Shown piece by piece: positions 44,559 to 53,797 of a stretch of DNA of 64,000 bases (position 1 is the stretch's first letter; each line of letters begins with the position of its first letter). This DNA comes from Synechococcus elongatus PCC 11801 (GTDB lineage Bacteria; Cyanobacteriota; Cyanobacteriia; Synechococcales; Synechococcaceae): contig NZ_CP030139.2 of NCBI RefSeq assembly GCF_003846445.2, positions 744,001 through 808,000 on the forward strand. Reading direction: 5' to 3'. The position numbers and the translations under genes are program-made. The notes below the pieces were generated by a model that worked only from the letters and a program-made list of their open reading frames with translations, was not told where the DNA came from and searched no databases.

Positions 44559-45023
44559 TCACCGGCCTGCATAGTAAAGCTGGCGACGAGCCTCAAATAC
44601 CCCAATCGCGACACTGACCGAGAGGTTCAAACTGCGAACGCCGGGCTGTGTAATTGGAATTCGAACCCAAACATCGCAACTGGCCATCACATCATCGGGG
44701 AGACCACTGGTTTCCCGTCCATAGATCAACCAATCATTTTCCTGAAATTCAAAATCGAGATAATTCAGGTTACCTTTGGTGGTAAAGGCCACCAACCTGC
44801 CACCCTGTTGTTGGCGCTGTTGTTGCAGCGATTCCCAATCAGGATGAATCGTCAGTGGCACATAAGGCCAGTAGTCTAATCCTGCCCGTTTGAGATAGCG
44901 ATCGCTCAGCTCAAACCCCAGCGGCTCAATTAAGTGCAAAGGCGTCTCGGTGGCAGCACAGGTGCGAGCGATGTTGCCGGTATTGGGAGGAATTTCGGGC
45001 TGAAAGAGCACGACCTGCGGCAT
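44559..45023 (-). CDS. trmL: tRNA (cytidine/uridine-34 2'-O)-methyltransferase
   Basis: A 154-residue SPOUT-fold enzyme. VLFQPEIPPNTGNIARTCAA at the start, LIYGRETSGLPDDV and ITQPGVRSLNLSVSVAIG are the three SPOUT motifs that bind AdoMet in the C-terminal knot. It methylates the wobble ribose of certain leucine tRNAs. A broken copy of about three quarters of this gene lies 4 kb upstream at 40619-40965. Confidence 0.95.
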   Translation of the reverse strand: MPQVVLFQPEIPPNTGNIARTCAATETPLHLIEPLGFELSDRYLKRAGLDYWPYVPLTIHPDWESLQQQRQQQGGRLVAFTTKGNLNYLDFEFQENDWLIYGRETSGLPDDVMASCDVWVRIPITQPGVRSLNLSVSVAIGVFEARRQLYYAGR

Positions 45024-45099
45024 GGGAGAGAGCTAACGCAAACACAGCAGTCTCTGATTCTCTCGTCTCACCCAGAATCCCGTCTAGCGCGATCGCCCC

Positions 45100-46500
45100 T
45101 TAATCGCTGGCTTCACCACCCACGACGACATCTCGAATCCGCAAGCTCGGACCACCGCAGCCCACAGGTAAACCGCTCTGGCCACCCTTGCCACAACCGC
45201 CGGACTCATCCCAAACAAAGTCATCCCCAATTGCTTCGATCGCCGCTAGCGTCGAGAAAACATTGCCCGAGAGTGTGACGTCACGCACTGGCTCAGCCAG
45301 CTCACCATTGCGAATCATCCACGCTTCACCCGCAGTGAAGGTAAACATCTCGCCATTGGTCATGCCACCCAACCAGTTGCGGGCAAACACACCCTGCTCA
45401 ATGCCTTGGATTAGATCTGCAGCCGGTGTTGTTCCCGGCGCAATCCAAGTATTAGTCATCCTCACAATCGGCGGATAGTGAAAGTCCAAGCAGCGGGCAT
45501 TGCCAGTCGGTGCTTCCCCGAGTTTGCCTGCCGTTTCCCGTGAATGCAGACGACCGGTTAAGACGCCATCTGTAATCAAGGCAGTTGTGGTGGCAGGCAC
45601 GCCTTCGTCGTCGTAGGCATAGCTGCCACGATGTCCCTCGGGTGCTGCACCATCGAAGATTTTCAAGCTTTCTGGGCCAAATCGCCGGCCTAGGGTCATC
45701 ACTTCCAACAGCTCAGGGTTTTCGTAGGCCATATCCGCTTCCGAAAGATGGCCAAAGGCTTCGTGCACAAACAGACCCGTCAGGATCGGATCGATGACAA
45801 CGGTGTAAGTTCCCGCTTCCACGACCGGGAGTGCCAGCGATTTCAAGGCCCGATCGCGCGCCCCTTGTACGGCAGTGTCTAGACCCAGCAGATCTTCCCA
45901 GCCACGGCGGGAGCCGGTGGTCTCACGCCCTGTTTGGACGCGATCGCCCTCGCGCGCTGTCGCGGCAAAGCGCATTTCCCAATCTGACCAGGACTGTTCC
46001 AGCAGCGTCCCTTCTGAAGTCGCGAGTAGTAAACGCTGGCTGCTGTCGCCATAGCGGACACTGGTGCTGGCAATCCGGTGATCGCCACTGCGCAGGACAT
46101 TGGTGTAGTGCTGGCAGAGAGCTTTCTTGTCCGCAAGAGCCACTTGATCGGGCGATCGCCCCGTGAGGGGTGCCGTCCAAATAGCACGGATGGGATCAAC
46201 CGGCGCCAACTCCGTTGTTGCAGTACCAATCAGGCGAGCTGCCGCGATCGCTTCTTGCAGCCGATCTTCGAGCTGACTGAGACGATTGAAACTGGCAAAG
46301 CCCCAGCCCCCTTTCCAGCAAGCCCGAACTTGGCCGCCCACTGCTAAACTTTCGCTCAAGGTTTCGAAGCGATCGCCCCGCAGGGAAATATCCGTGGTCT
46401 GCGACTCTTCGAGGCGAATCGCCAAAAAATCAGCACGATCGCGATAGCGACGAATCAAGTCTTCGAGCTGCTGACGGGCGGCATCAAAATCGAGGGTCAC
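45100..46500 (-). CDS. tldD: TldD-family metalloprotease
   Basis: A 466-residue TldD/PmbA-type protein. The metal motif is VHEAFGHLSEAD with HExxxH starting at His246. The C-terminal GCGKGGQSGLPVGCGGPSL carries the conserved cysteines and glycines. TldD normally pairs with TldE/PmbA in peptide maturation or degradation; no partner is in the window. It is preceded on the same strand by a small membrane-protein gene. Confidence 0.93.
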   Translation of the reverse strand: MTLDFDAARQQLEDLIRRYRDRADFLAIRLEESQTTDISLRGDRFETLSESLAVGGQVRACWKGGWGFASFNRLSQLEDRLQEAIAAARLIGTATTELAPVDPIRAIWTAPLTGRSPDQVALADKKALCQHYTNVLRSGDHRIASTSVRYGDSSQRLLLATSEGTLLEQSWSDWEMRFAATAREGDRVQTGRETTGSRRGWEDLLGLDTAVQGARDRALKSLALPVVEAGTYTVVIDPILTGLFVHEAFGHLSEADMAYENPELLEVMTLGRRFGPESLKIFDGAAPEGHRGSYAYDDEGVPATTTALITDGVLTGRLHSRETAGKLGEAPTGNARCLDFHYPPIVRMTNTWIAPGTTPAADLIQGIEQGVFARNWLGGMTNGEMFTFTAGEAWMIRNGELAEPVRDVTLSGNVFSTLAAIEAIGDDFVWDESGGCGKGGQSGLPVGCGGPSLRIRDVVVGGEASD

Positions 46501-46566
46501 GGGGCTTCAGCGATCGACGCTTTTATTGTGACCTGACTGGTCCTTCCATCGCGATCGTCACTGCCC

Positions 46567-46947
46567 CTATCCCAGCTCTTGATTCACGTTTTGTTCTGCC
46601 GCTTCGAGCTGTTGCCGGATTTTGGAGACCCGTAGACCGGCCTCGACAGCTGAGCCAATGCCAACGCCACCAAAGCCCAGATAGACGCCAATGAGTCCGA
46701 GCGTTACTGTCGTTGCGATCGACTCTTCTTCAGAGAGGCTTTCATTCTGGGCGATCGCGGATCCGAGCAGGGCTCCGCCAGCCCCACCAATGAAGGCGCA
46801 ACCAAAAGCCAGCAGTCCACCAATCCAAAAGGCTCGCCAGCGCCGCTGATAGATGTAGCCCGTACCATTGCAGCCCAAATTCAGCACCACACCCAGCCAG
46901 CCCGCTGATTGGGCAATAATCTGATCCTTTTCCCGCTGGGTGAGCAT
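46567..46947 (-). CDS. Small membrane protein, unknown
   Basis: A 126-residue protein (MLTQREKDQIIAQSAGWLG) with three hydrophobic segments: about 17-30, 40-65 (FWIGGLLAFGCAFIGGAGGA) and 80-100 (VTLGLIGVYLGFGGVGIGSA). A Gln/Glu-rich coiled C-terminus follows. The pattern GxxYxxRxxxxFWIG recalls TM2-type small membrane proteins but is not diagnostic. It lies 66 bp upstream of tldD on the same strand. Start at 46947 chosen over one six codons earlier. Confidence 0.6.
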   Translation of the reverse strand: MLTQREKDQIIAQSAGWLGVVLNLGCNGTGYIYQRRWRAFWIGGLLAFGCAFIGGAGGALLGSAIAQNESLSEEESIATTVTLGLIGVYLGFGGVGIGSAVEAGLRVSKIRQQLEAAEQNVNQELG

Positions 46948-47079
46948 TACAGTGACTCCTCGCACGACGCTGACATTCTAGGGCGCGATCGCGGGAATGC
47001 CATCCTCTCTGGCACAGAGCTTTACCCTTGACATTGGGGCCAAGTTTCGTTCAGGAGTCAGCGATCGGGTGAGGATCGG

Positions 47080-47889
47080 TCACAGAGGCCAGAGTCGCCG
47101 AATCACCTGTTTGAGGCGTTGCCGTTTCGAGCGAGTCTGTGAGCCGGATTCGGGGCGACTGTCGGGAACTTCAAAAATGACATTGAAGAGTCGCCGCTGC
47201 TGACCCTCGGGGCAAGTGAGCGCTTCGACGCCATGCCAAGCCTCGGGCGTGTTGCGGAAAAAGAAGCAGCGATTGTTGAGGAATTGGGTTTGGATCACAG
47301 TGCCAAACTCATTGAAATCAGGATTCATTGCTTGAGTCTGGCGATCGCCGAGCACTAAGGTGGCACCGCCCCAAGCCGGATCCCAGTTGGCATCAGTGTT
47401 GAAGTAGAAGATCAAGGTGCCGATTTTCAATTCGGAGTCGAGGTGGGGCGACACTTCTGAGCCACCCGTGCCCACATGCCACGCAAACCGCATGATGTAA
47501 CGATCGCTGCCCAGCGCTTGGCGGATGAATTGGTGAAACGGCTCAGAGGTTTGTAGCTCCGTCAAAAACTGCTGCCAGGGCAAGGGGAGTTCTTCAAGCC
47601 GAGCTACACCGGGTCCAGAGTCAGCTGCAGCACCATGGTAAATCGAGGTCTCATAGGCCAAGTAGTAGCGATCGTGGGATCGCTGACCGAAGTGACGACT
47701 GCGGCTCTCATGCCGTTCAAACAGGCTAAGGGGCGGGAACTGCTCGCACAGCAGCTCAAAGGCATCAGCAGAGAGGAGACCCGCCGGGTTTAGCCAAGGA
47801 AAGGGCGATCGCTGCAGAAAGGCATTCACCTCCAAGCTGGCGAGAACCTGAGGATCGAGAAAGGTTGCAGGTGCTAGGGTTGTGCCCAT
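47080..47889 (-). CDS. 2-oxoglutarate/Fe(II)-dependent oxygenase
   Basis: A 269-residue protein with a double-stranded beta-helix iron site: His149 and Asp151 (EVSPHLDSELKIG), His219 (EAWHGVEAL) and a downstream Arg232/233 (QRRLFNVIFE) for 2-oxoglutarate. It resembles prolyl-4-hydroxylase-like or sugar-pathway 2OG oxygenases. The substrate is unknown. The C-terminal tail is very basic (TRSKRQRLKQVIRRLWPL). Its start diverges from the livM-type gene. Confidence 0.8.
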   Translation of the reverse strand: MGTTLAPATFLDPQVLASLEVNAFLQRSPFPWLNPAGLLSADAFELLCEQFPPLSLFERHESRSRHFGQRSHDRYYLAYETSIYHGAAADSGPGVARLEELPLPWQQFLTELQTSEPFHQFIRQALGSDRYIMRFAWHVGTGGSEVSPHLDSELKIGTLIFYFNTDANWDPAWGGATLVLGDRQTQAMNPDFNEFGTVIQTQFLNNRCFFFRNTPEAWHGVEALTCPEGQQRRLFNVIFEVPDSRPESGSQTRSKRQRLKQVIRRLWPL

Positions 47890-48068
47890 CTTGGGTGCTC
47901 AGAAACCAAGCCAGCTTTTAGTCTAGGTCGCAGATGTCGGGAATGCGTGGACAGCCCAGACCAGAATTGCCGCGATCGATGAGCAGGAGGTTGGTCTTTC
48001 TCGATAGGAATGGCAGGATACTGCCAAGACTGCTGGATCGCTCCGTTCCTCCAGCCAAAGCTGACGCA

Positions 48069-49148
48069 ATGATTGGCTACACCATCCTGCTGGTTTGCAC
48101 GATCGCTCTCTTTGCCCTGTTTTGTGTGGGTCTCAATCTGCACTGGGGCTATACAGGCCTCCTCAACTTTGGCCATGTGGCCTTTTTGTTGATTGGGGCT
48201 TACAGCGTTGCCCTCCTTTCCCAGCAAGGTTGGCCACTATGGCTGGCAGCGATCGCTGGGGTGAGTCTTTCGGCTCTCTTAGGCCTGGTCATGGGAGTAG
48301 CCAGCTTGCGACTCAGTCAGGACTACCTCGGTATCGTCACGGTTGGGCTGGCAGAAGTGCTGCGGATTTTCGTCCAAAACGAAACGGGGCTAACCCAAGG
48401 TAGTTTTGGGGTCCAAGCCTACCCGATTGTTTTGCAGGGTTGGGATCCTCAAACTTGGCAAACAGGCCTGCTGGTCTCGGGTTTGCTAGCGATCGCAGCT
48501 TTGGGATATCAGCAACTGTGGCAGTGGTGGCGCAGCAGTGCCAGTCGGGGTCGACATTGGCTAGGGACGATCGCTCTGGCCAGTAGCCTGGTGGTTCTAC
48601 CACCAGCGATCTGGGGTCTAGCCGACTATGAGCGCTATCCTCGCTCGGGTCAGATGCTGCTATTGCTAGCTGCATTGTGGATCACCGTGGCCGCTGTGGA
48701 GCGGTTGGTGCGATCGCCCTGGGGTCGCGTGCTCAAGGCCATTCGCGAAGATGAAGAAGTGGCGATCGCCTTGGGGAAAAACGTGCTGGCTTATAAGCTG
48801 CAATCCCTAGCCCTCGGGGGTGCGATCGCCGGTTTAGCAGGCGTCTTCTATGCTTGGCAGCTCACTGCGATTTACCCCGATAACTTTCGACCCCAGCTGA
48901 CTTTCGATGCTTGGACCATGCTGGTACTGGGCGGCACTGCCCATCGCTTTGGGCCGGTTCTTGGAGCAGTCGTGTTTTGGCTCTATGACAGCCTGACCCG
49001 CTTCTTACTGCCTGCCCTCCTGCCACTCGACGGAGCGCAAATTGGGGCATTGCGGATTGCCTTGGTTGGACTGTTATTGATGGCGTTGATGATTTGGCGG
49101 CCTCAAGGCATTTTGGGACGACGGGAGGAGCTGAGCCTTGGCCGCTGA
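48069..49148 (+). CDS. LivM-type branched-chain/neutral amino acid ABC permease
   Basis: A 359-residue permease with about nine membrane helices. The LivM stretches GLNLHWGYTGLLNFGHVAF and VLKAIREDEEVAIALGKNV (the ATPase-contacting EAA-like loop) are clear. The ATG at 48069 begins a hydrophobic helix at once, as in the family; the longer open frame from 47934 is not supported. It is paired with the LivG-type ATPase that follows, overlapping by 11 bp. In cyanobacteria such proteins belong to the Nat neutral amino acid system, whose genes are often scattered. Confidence 0.88.
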   Translation: MIGYTILLVCTIALFALFCVGLNLHWGYTGLLNFGHVAFLLIGAYSVALLSQQGWPLWLAAIAGVSLSALLGLVMGVASLRLSQDYLGIVTVGLAEVLRIFVQNETGLTQGSFGVQAYPIVLQGWDPQTWQTGLLVSGLLAIAALGYQQLWQWWRSSASRGRHWLGTIALASSLVVLPPAIWGLADYERYPRSGQMLLLLAALWITVAAVERLVRSPWGRVLKAIREDEEVAIALGKNVLAYKLQSLALGGAIAGLAGVFYAWQLTAIYPDNFRPQLTFDAWTMLVLGGTAHRFGPVLGAVVFWLYDSLTRFLLPALLPLDGAQIGALRIALVGLLLMALMIWRPQGILGRREELSLGR

Positions 49149-49914
49149 GTCTTGGTTGTTAGAAGCGGAGAGCCTGAGCAAACGCTTTGGTGGCTTGCAG
49201 GCGGTGCAGGATGTGCACTTGCAAGTGGCGGCTGGTTCTATCACGGGGCTGATTGGCCCCAATGGCGCGGGTAAATCCACTTTGTTTGCGCTGCTCTCCA
49301 ATTTTCTCAAGCCAGATGCGGGGCGAGTTCGATTTCGAGGCCGGGCGATCGAAAAGCTGCAACCCTATCAACTGGCCCGGTTGGGATTGGTACGGACGTT
49401 TCAGGTAGCGCGATCGCTCTCGCGTTTAACAGTGTTGGAGAACATGCTGCTTGGCGCCCAACAGCAGCGCGGCGAACAATTTTGGCAAGTCTGGCTACAG
49501 CCCCAAGCCATTCGCCAGCAGGAACAAGTCCTACACGATCGCGCTTTCTCCTTACTCAGTGATGTGGGTTTGGCCGCTAAAGCTCAAGACTATGCAGGTA
49601 GCCTGTCCGGTGGGCAACGCAAGCTACTAGAAATGGCGCGAGCGCTGATGGCACAGCCGCAACTCGTGCTGTTGGATGAACCGGCAGCCGGCGTCAATCC
49701 CGCCCTGATCGAGAAGATCTGCCAGCACATCCAAACGTGGAACCAGCAGGGCATCAGTTTTCTGATCATCGAACACAACATGGACGTGATCATGTCGCTC
49801 TGCGATCGCGTCTGGGTGCTGGCCGAAGGTAAAAACTTGGTGGATGGTCCCCCAGCACAGATCCAGCAAGACGAACAGGTTTTGGCCGCTTATCTCGGGC
49901 TGGAATCGGCCTGA
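49138..49914 (+). CDS. LivG-type ABC transporter ATPase
   Basis: A 258-residue ATPase: Walker A GPNGAGKST, signature LSGGQRKLLEMARAL, Walker B LVLLDEPAAG and the switch His in IIEHNMDVI. It starts at a TTG inside the permease end; GGGAGGAG about 8 bases upstream is a strong ribosome-binding site that supports this choice. It energises amino acid uptake with the preceding permease. The second permease (LivH), second ATPase (LivF) and binding protein are not in the window. Its last 25 bp overlap the convergent trhO gene. Confidence 0.92.
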   Translation: MAAESWLLEAESLSKRFGGLQAVQDVHLQVAAGSITGLIGPNGAGKSTLFALLSNFLKPDAGRVRFRGRAIEKLQPYQLARLGLVRTFQVARSLSRLTVLENMLLGAQQQRGEQFWQVWLQPQAIRQQEQVLHDRAFSLLSDVGLAAKAQDYAGSLSGGQRKLLEMARALMAQPQLVLLDEPAAGVNPALIEKICQHIQTWNQQGISFLIIEHNMDVIMSLCDRVWVLAEGKNLVDGPPAQIQQDEQVLAAYLGLESA

Positions 49915-50705
49915 GCAGCATCTTGGCAATGTGAACAAGTGGCAGCAACAACAGGCTGACCACAGACTTCGCAGAGGTGATGCTGTGGCGTTTGGAGCTG
50001 GCGATCGACAGCAATACGTTCATCAAAGACAAAGCAATCGCCCTGCCAGCGATTGTCTTCCGGCGCGATGGCTTCCAGATAGTTGAGGATGCCGCCTTCC
50101 AGCTGGTAAACCGTTTCGATGCCCTGCTCTAATAGATAGGCAGAGGCTTTCTCACAGCGGATGCCGCCGGTACAAAACATAGCGACTTTTGCGGGCTGCT
50201 GGGGCAATAACTGCTCTTGGACAAAAGTCGGAAAGTCTCGGAAGCGATCGGTCTGTGGATCGACCGCCTGCGGAAAACTACCAAGCGCAATTTCAAAACG
50301 ATTGCGCACATCGATCAGGACAATCTCAGGATCTTCCAAGAGCTGATTCCAGTCTTGAGGAGCGACAAGTGTCCCTGTACGCTCCGCTGGATTCAATTCA
50401 GGATGACCCAAGGTGACAATCTCAGGTTTTACTTTGACCTTGAGACGGGCAAAGGGCCAGTCAGTGACAACCGCTGTCTTGAGATTGAGATTGGCAAAGG
50501 AGGGATGCTGTTGGAGTTCTTCAAGGAACTGACCAATTGCTTCAGCATCGCCCACTAAACTCGCGTTAATTCCCTCAGGGGCTAATAGAATTGTGCCGCG
50601 CAGCCCGAGAGCTGCACAGCGATCCTGCAACCGCTGTTGCCAGCGATCGCAGTCTGAAAGAGCAACAAAGCGGTAGAAATTGATCAGAACGAGAACGAGA
50701 CTCAT
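49890..50705 (-). CDS. trhO: tRNA uridine(34) hydroxylase (rhodanese-like)
   Basis: A 271-residue TrhO/YceA. The N-terminal acylphosphatase-like part contains LRGTILLAPEGINASLVG. The rhodanese domain has the active Cys in MFCTGGIRCEKASAYL. It hydroxylates the wobble uridine of some tRNAs using O2. The C-terminal CEVCGQPVVAATCSHC is a CxxC-CxxC pair that could bind zinc. The start overlaps the NYN gene stop by 4 bp (ATGA), tying the two genes together. Confidence 0.92.
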   Translation of the reverse strand: MSLVLVLINFYRFVALSDCDRWQQRLQDRCAALGLRGTILLAPEGINASLVGDAEAIGQFLEELQQHPSFANLNLKTAVVTDWPFARLKVKVKPEIVTLGHPELNPAERTGTLVAPQDWNQLLEDPEIVLIDVRNRFEIALGSFPQAVDPQTDRFRDFPTFVQEQLLPQQPAKVAMFCTGGIRCEKASAYLLEQGIETVYQLEGGILNYLEAIAPEDNRWQGDCFVFDERIAVDRQLQTPQHHLCEVCGQPVVAATCSHCQDAAQADSSPR

Positions 50706-51262
50706 GCCGGTGCAATGACAGGAGCACTGACGAAGGGTTCCGGGCGCTCCGTTTTTTCAATAAAACTCCGAATGTCATTGAGATCGATGTAGCGATCGGT
50801 GGCATTCCGCAGCTCGCGAGCAATCATGCCGTCCGTCGAGACAACGGTGATGTGCGTCTTCTTGGCCCGCAAAAGCTCAATGGCGCGTTCAAAGTCACCA
50901 TCACCACTGAAGAGAACAATCTCATCGTATTGTTCAACTGTATTGAACATATCGATAACAATTTCGATATCCAAATTGGCACGCTGGAAATAGCGGTTGC
51001 CATTCGACTCATCGTGGAATTCTTTGAGCATTTTCGTGCGCACGGTATAGCCAAGGCTGACCAGTGCATCTCGAAATCCACGTTGATCCTGAGGATCCTT
51101 GAGACCAGTATACCAATAGGCATTGACTAGCTCAATTTCTGGTCGATTTGCAAAATAGTTCAGGACTCTACGGGGATCAAAGAACCAACCGTTCTTCTGC
51201 TGTGCATAGAACATATTATTGCCATCAATAAAGATGGCCAAACGACTAGGGCGAAACGCCAT
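50702..51262 (-). CDS. LabA/LalA-type NYN-domain protein
   Basis: A 186-residue protein of the NYN (DUF88) PIN-like fold: LAIFIDGNNMFYAQ, the acidic cluster DIEIVIDMF, and LFSGDGDFERAIELL. These acidic residues form the metal-dependent nuclease-like site. In S. elongatus, LabA is a circadian output factor with a paralog, LalA. The sequence fits that group, but I cannot say which of the two it is. It is cotranscribed with trhO, hinting at an RNA-related job. Confidence 0.85.
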   Translation of the reverse strand: MAFRPSRLAIFIDGNNMFYAQQKNGWFFDPRRVLNYFANRPEIELVNAYWYTGLKDPQDQRGFRDALVSLGYTVRTKMLKEFHDESNGNRYFQRANLDIEIVIDMFNTVEQYDEIVLFSGDGDFERAIELLRAKKTHITVVSTDGMIARELRNATDRYIDLNDIRSFIEKTERPEPFVSAPVIAPA

Positions 51263-51423
51263 AAAGCCTTGCCTTTAACAATCAACGAAAGGTTACTAGC
51301 CTTACAACCATCCTATAAATTTGCTGACTACGCAATTGCCAACTGGGTTGTTAGCCCTTGGTGAGTCGAGGGCTGAGGGGCTGAATGGATGTTAACAGCA
51401 ATCGCTTTTTTCATAGAGCCCAA

Positions 51424-51933
51424 TTACTGAAGCCGATTTGTCAAGGGGCTAATTTGCTCCGTCGGAGCTGGGCTTGATAGCTGGCGACTGGTCTGCCAAA
51501 AGGCTGTTGCAACTCCTGCGATCGCGGCGAGGAGCATCAGGACCAGCAGGCGGCCCCGTCTGGAGCGAGCGGCGATCGCCGACTGAGACCGCGATCGCAT
51601 CGGTGTTGTAGCAGGCACAGGTGTACTGCGAGAAGTCTCAGGGATATCAGCCAGCCGCAGACGAGTTTGCCAAACCAGCGTGCCTTGGGTCGTACAGCCC
51701 TGAATTTGCACTGACGACATCGGAATCTGCAGCCGACGCAAGACTTCTCTGAGATAGGGCTCGAGTAGAACTTGCTGCTCGACGGTGACTCCTTGCAGCC
51801 GCAGCTGGAGTCCATCAGGGGTTTGTATGCCGGCAACCGTCACGCCTTGTGGCCGTAACTGGGCATCGATCAGCGCAGCAATACTGGCTGCATCTCTTGG
51901 CTGAGCACGTTCGAACGACTCCATCACTGGCAT
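51424..51933 (-). CDS. Hypothetical protein with C-terminal membrane anchor
   Basis: A 169-residue protein. The soluble N-terminal region (IAALIDAQLRPQGVTVAGIQ; VTVEQQVLLEPYLREVLRRL) resembles the small alpha-beta domains found repeatedly in cyanobacterial proteins of unknown function. A basic linker (RSRSQSAIAARSRRGR) leads into one transmembrane helix (LLVLMLLAAIAGVATAF) and a short tail. It is probably a tail-anchored-type protein. The Met at 51933 is chosen; 51924 is also possible. It diverges from the GH57 gene. Confidence 0.55.
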   Translation of the reverse strand: MPVMESFERAQPRDAASIAALIDAQLRPQGVTVAGIQTPDGLQLRLQGVTVEQQVLLEPYLREVLRRLQIPMSSVQIQGCTTQGTLVWQTRLRLADIPETSRSTPVPATTPMRSRSQSAIAARSRRGRLLVLMLLAAIAGVATAFWQTSRQLSSPAPTEQISPLTNRLQ

Positions 51934-52097
51934 GCGATCGTCCTTGATCGAAGTGTTTGGCAGTAACTTACACAGATCATCGAGCAGTCTTGCAGAGCAA
52001 TAGGCGATCGTGAACTTTATCGATAGAATCTGGGGCACAGAGGCGATCCCCGTTGATCCCCAACGCGCAATCGCCCGTCCCTAAGGAATGTGTCCCT

Positions 52098-53693
52098 ATG
52101 AGCCTTGGATATCTTGCCCTAGTTCTGCACGCCCACTTGCCCTTCGTGCGGCATCCCGAAAGTGACTATGTCTTAGAAGAAGAGTGGCTCTACGAAGCCA
52201 TTACCGAAACCTACGTGCCGCTGCTCTTGATGTTTGAAGGGCTGCTGCGAGATGGAGTTGATTTTAAGCTGACAATGAGCATGACGCCGCCTTTGGTGTC
52301 GATGCTACGGGATCCATTGCTGCAAGACCGCTACAGCAAACACCTCGATCAGTTGATCGAGTTGGCTGAGAAAGAAGTTGATCACCACAGCCAGAATGGT
52401 CACTTACGCTATCTGGCAGATTATTACGTTCAGGAATTTACGCGGGTTCGTGAAACTTGGGAGCGCTGCGATCGCGACCTAATACAAGCGTTTAAGCCTT
52501 TCCTCGAAAGCAATAACCTCGAAATCATTACCTGTGGAGCAACTCACGGTTATCTGCCCCTAATGCAGATGTATCCACAGGCCGTGTGGGCGCAAATCCA
52601 AGTAGCCTGCCAGCACTATGAAGAAAACTTTGGGCGTCCCCCCAAAGGGATCTGGCTGCCGGAATGTGCCTACTACGAAGGACTGGAGCGGATGCTGGCG
52701 GATGCTGGCCTTCGCTACTTCATCATGGATGGCCACGGGCTACTCTATGCCCGACCGCGGCCGCGCTTTGGCACCTATGCGCCGATCTTCACCGAGACAG
52801 GCGTGGCAGCGTTTGGCCGTGACCATGAGTCCTCACAGCAGGTTTGGTCATCGGAAGTTGGCTATCCGGGTGCAGCTGAATATCGCGAGTTCTACAAAGA
52901 TCTCGGGTGGGAAGCGGAATACGAATACATTAAGCCCTACATCATGCCGAATGGGCAACGGAAAAATACGGGCATTAAGTATCACAAAATCACAGGTCGT
53001 GGCCTGAGTTTGCATGAGAAAGCGCTCTACGATCCCTACTGGGCACGGGAGAAAGCGGCTGAACATGCAGAGAATTTTATGTTCAACCGGCAGCGACAAA
53101 TCTCTCACCTCAGTAGCATGATGGGTCGCCCACCCATTGTGCTGTCTCCCTACGATGCCGAACTCTATGGCCACTGGTGGTACGAAGGCCCCTGGTTCTT
53201 GGATTACCTCTTCCGCAAGACTTGGTTTGATCAAAATCAGTTCTCAATGACGCATTTGGCAGACTATTTGCGTCAGCATCCGCAACAGCAAGTTGCACGG
53301 CCTAGCCAGTCGAGCTGGGGCTTTAAGGGCTTCCATGAATACTGGCTCAACGACACCAATGCCTGGATCTATCCCTATCTGCATAAGGCAGCTGAGCGCA
53401 TGATTGAGCTAAGCCGACGCGAGCCATCTGATGAGTTGGAATGGCGAGCTTTGAATCAAGCAGCACGGGAGTTACTGCTGGCACAATCATCAGACTGGGC
53501 CTTCATTATGCGTACAGGAACGATGGTGCCCTATGCAGTCCGCCGAACACGCATCCACCTACAGCGATTTACCAAACTCTACGAGGATATTCTGGCTGAA
53601 AAAGTCGACTCGGGGTGGCTAGAAAAAGTAGCCGCGATTGACAATATATTCCCATCTATTAACTATCGAGTCTATCGCCCTCTTAACGCCTAG
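52098..53693 (+). CDS. GH57 alpha-glucan enzyme (branching-enzyme/amylase type, DUF1957)
   Basis: A 531-residue GH57 protein. The start MSLGYLALVLHAHLPFVRHP, the nucleophile Glu189 in GIWLPECAYYEG and the acid/base Asp353 in LSPYDAELYGHWWYEGP are in family order, with the DUF1957 C-terminal domain after about 420. Members act as 1,4-alpha-glucan branching enzymes or amylases in glycogen metabolism; which activity applies is not decided by sequence alone. The ATG at 52098 is the family start. Confidence 0.9.
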   Translation: MSLGYLALVLHAHLPFVRHPESDYVLEEEWLYEAITETYVPLLLMFEGLLRDGVDFKLTMSMTPPLVSMLRDPLLQDRYSKHLDQLIELAEKEVDHHSQNGHLRYLADYYVQEFTRVRETWERCDRDLIQAFKPFLESNNLEIITCGATHGYLPLMQMYPQAVWAQIQVACQHYEENFGRPPKGIWLPECAYYEGLERMLADAGLRYFIMDGHGLLYARPRPRFGTYAPIFTETGVAAFGRDHESSQQVWSSEVGYPGAAEYREFYKDLGWEAEYEYIKPYIMPNGQRKNTGIKYHKITGRGLSLHEKALYDPYWAREKAAEHAENFMFNRQRQISHLSSMMGRPPIVLSPYDAELYGHWWYEGPWFLDYLFRKTWFDQNQFSMTHLADYLRQHPQQQVARPSQSSWGFKGFHEYWLNDTNAWIYPYLHKAAERMIELSRREPSDELEWRALNQAARELLLAQSSDWAFIMRTGTMVPYAVRRTRIHLQRFTKLYEDILAEKVDSGWLEKVAAIDNIFPSINYRVYRPLNA

Positions 53694-53707
53694 ACTGAGA
53701 CTCACTT

Positions 53708-53752
53708 ACTGAGCTGATAATTATTGAAAAGCAATCACTTAATCAGCTCAGT
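53708..53752. terminator. Inverted repeat between convergent genes
   Basis: ACTGAGCTGAT at 53708-53718 pairs with ATCAGCTCAGT at 53742-53752, an 11 bp stem with a 23-base loop, in the 104 bp between the ends of the GH57 and methyltransferase genes. It is a possible two-way terminator, though U-tracts are poor. Confidence 0.4.
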
Positions 53753-53797
53753 GAGATCTCAAAATCAACAAGATTTATTGAAAATCAGTGAATTACT

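Noticed and set aside
50702-51262. Naming the NYN gene labA outright
   Set aside because: S. elongatus has at least two similar proteins (LabA and LalA) and nothing in the window decides between them.
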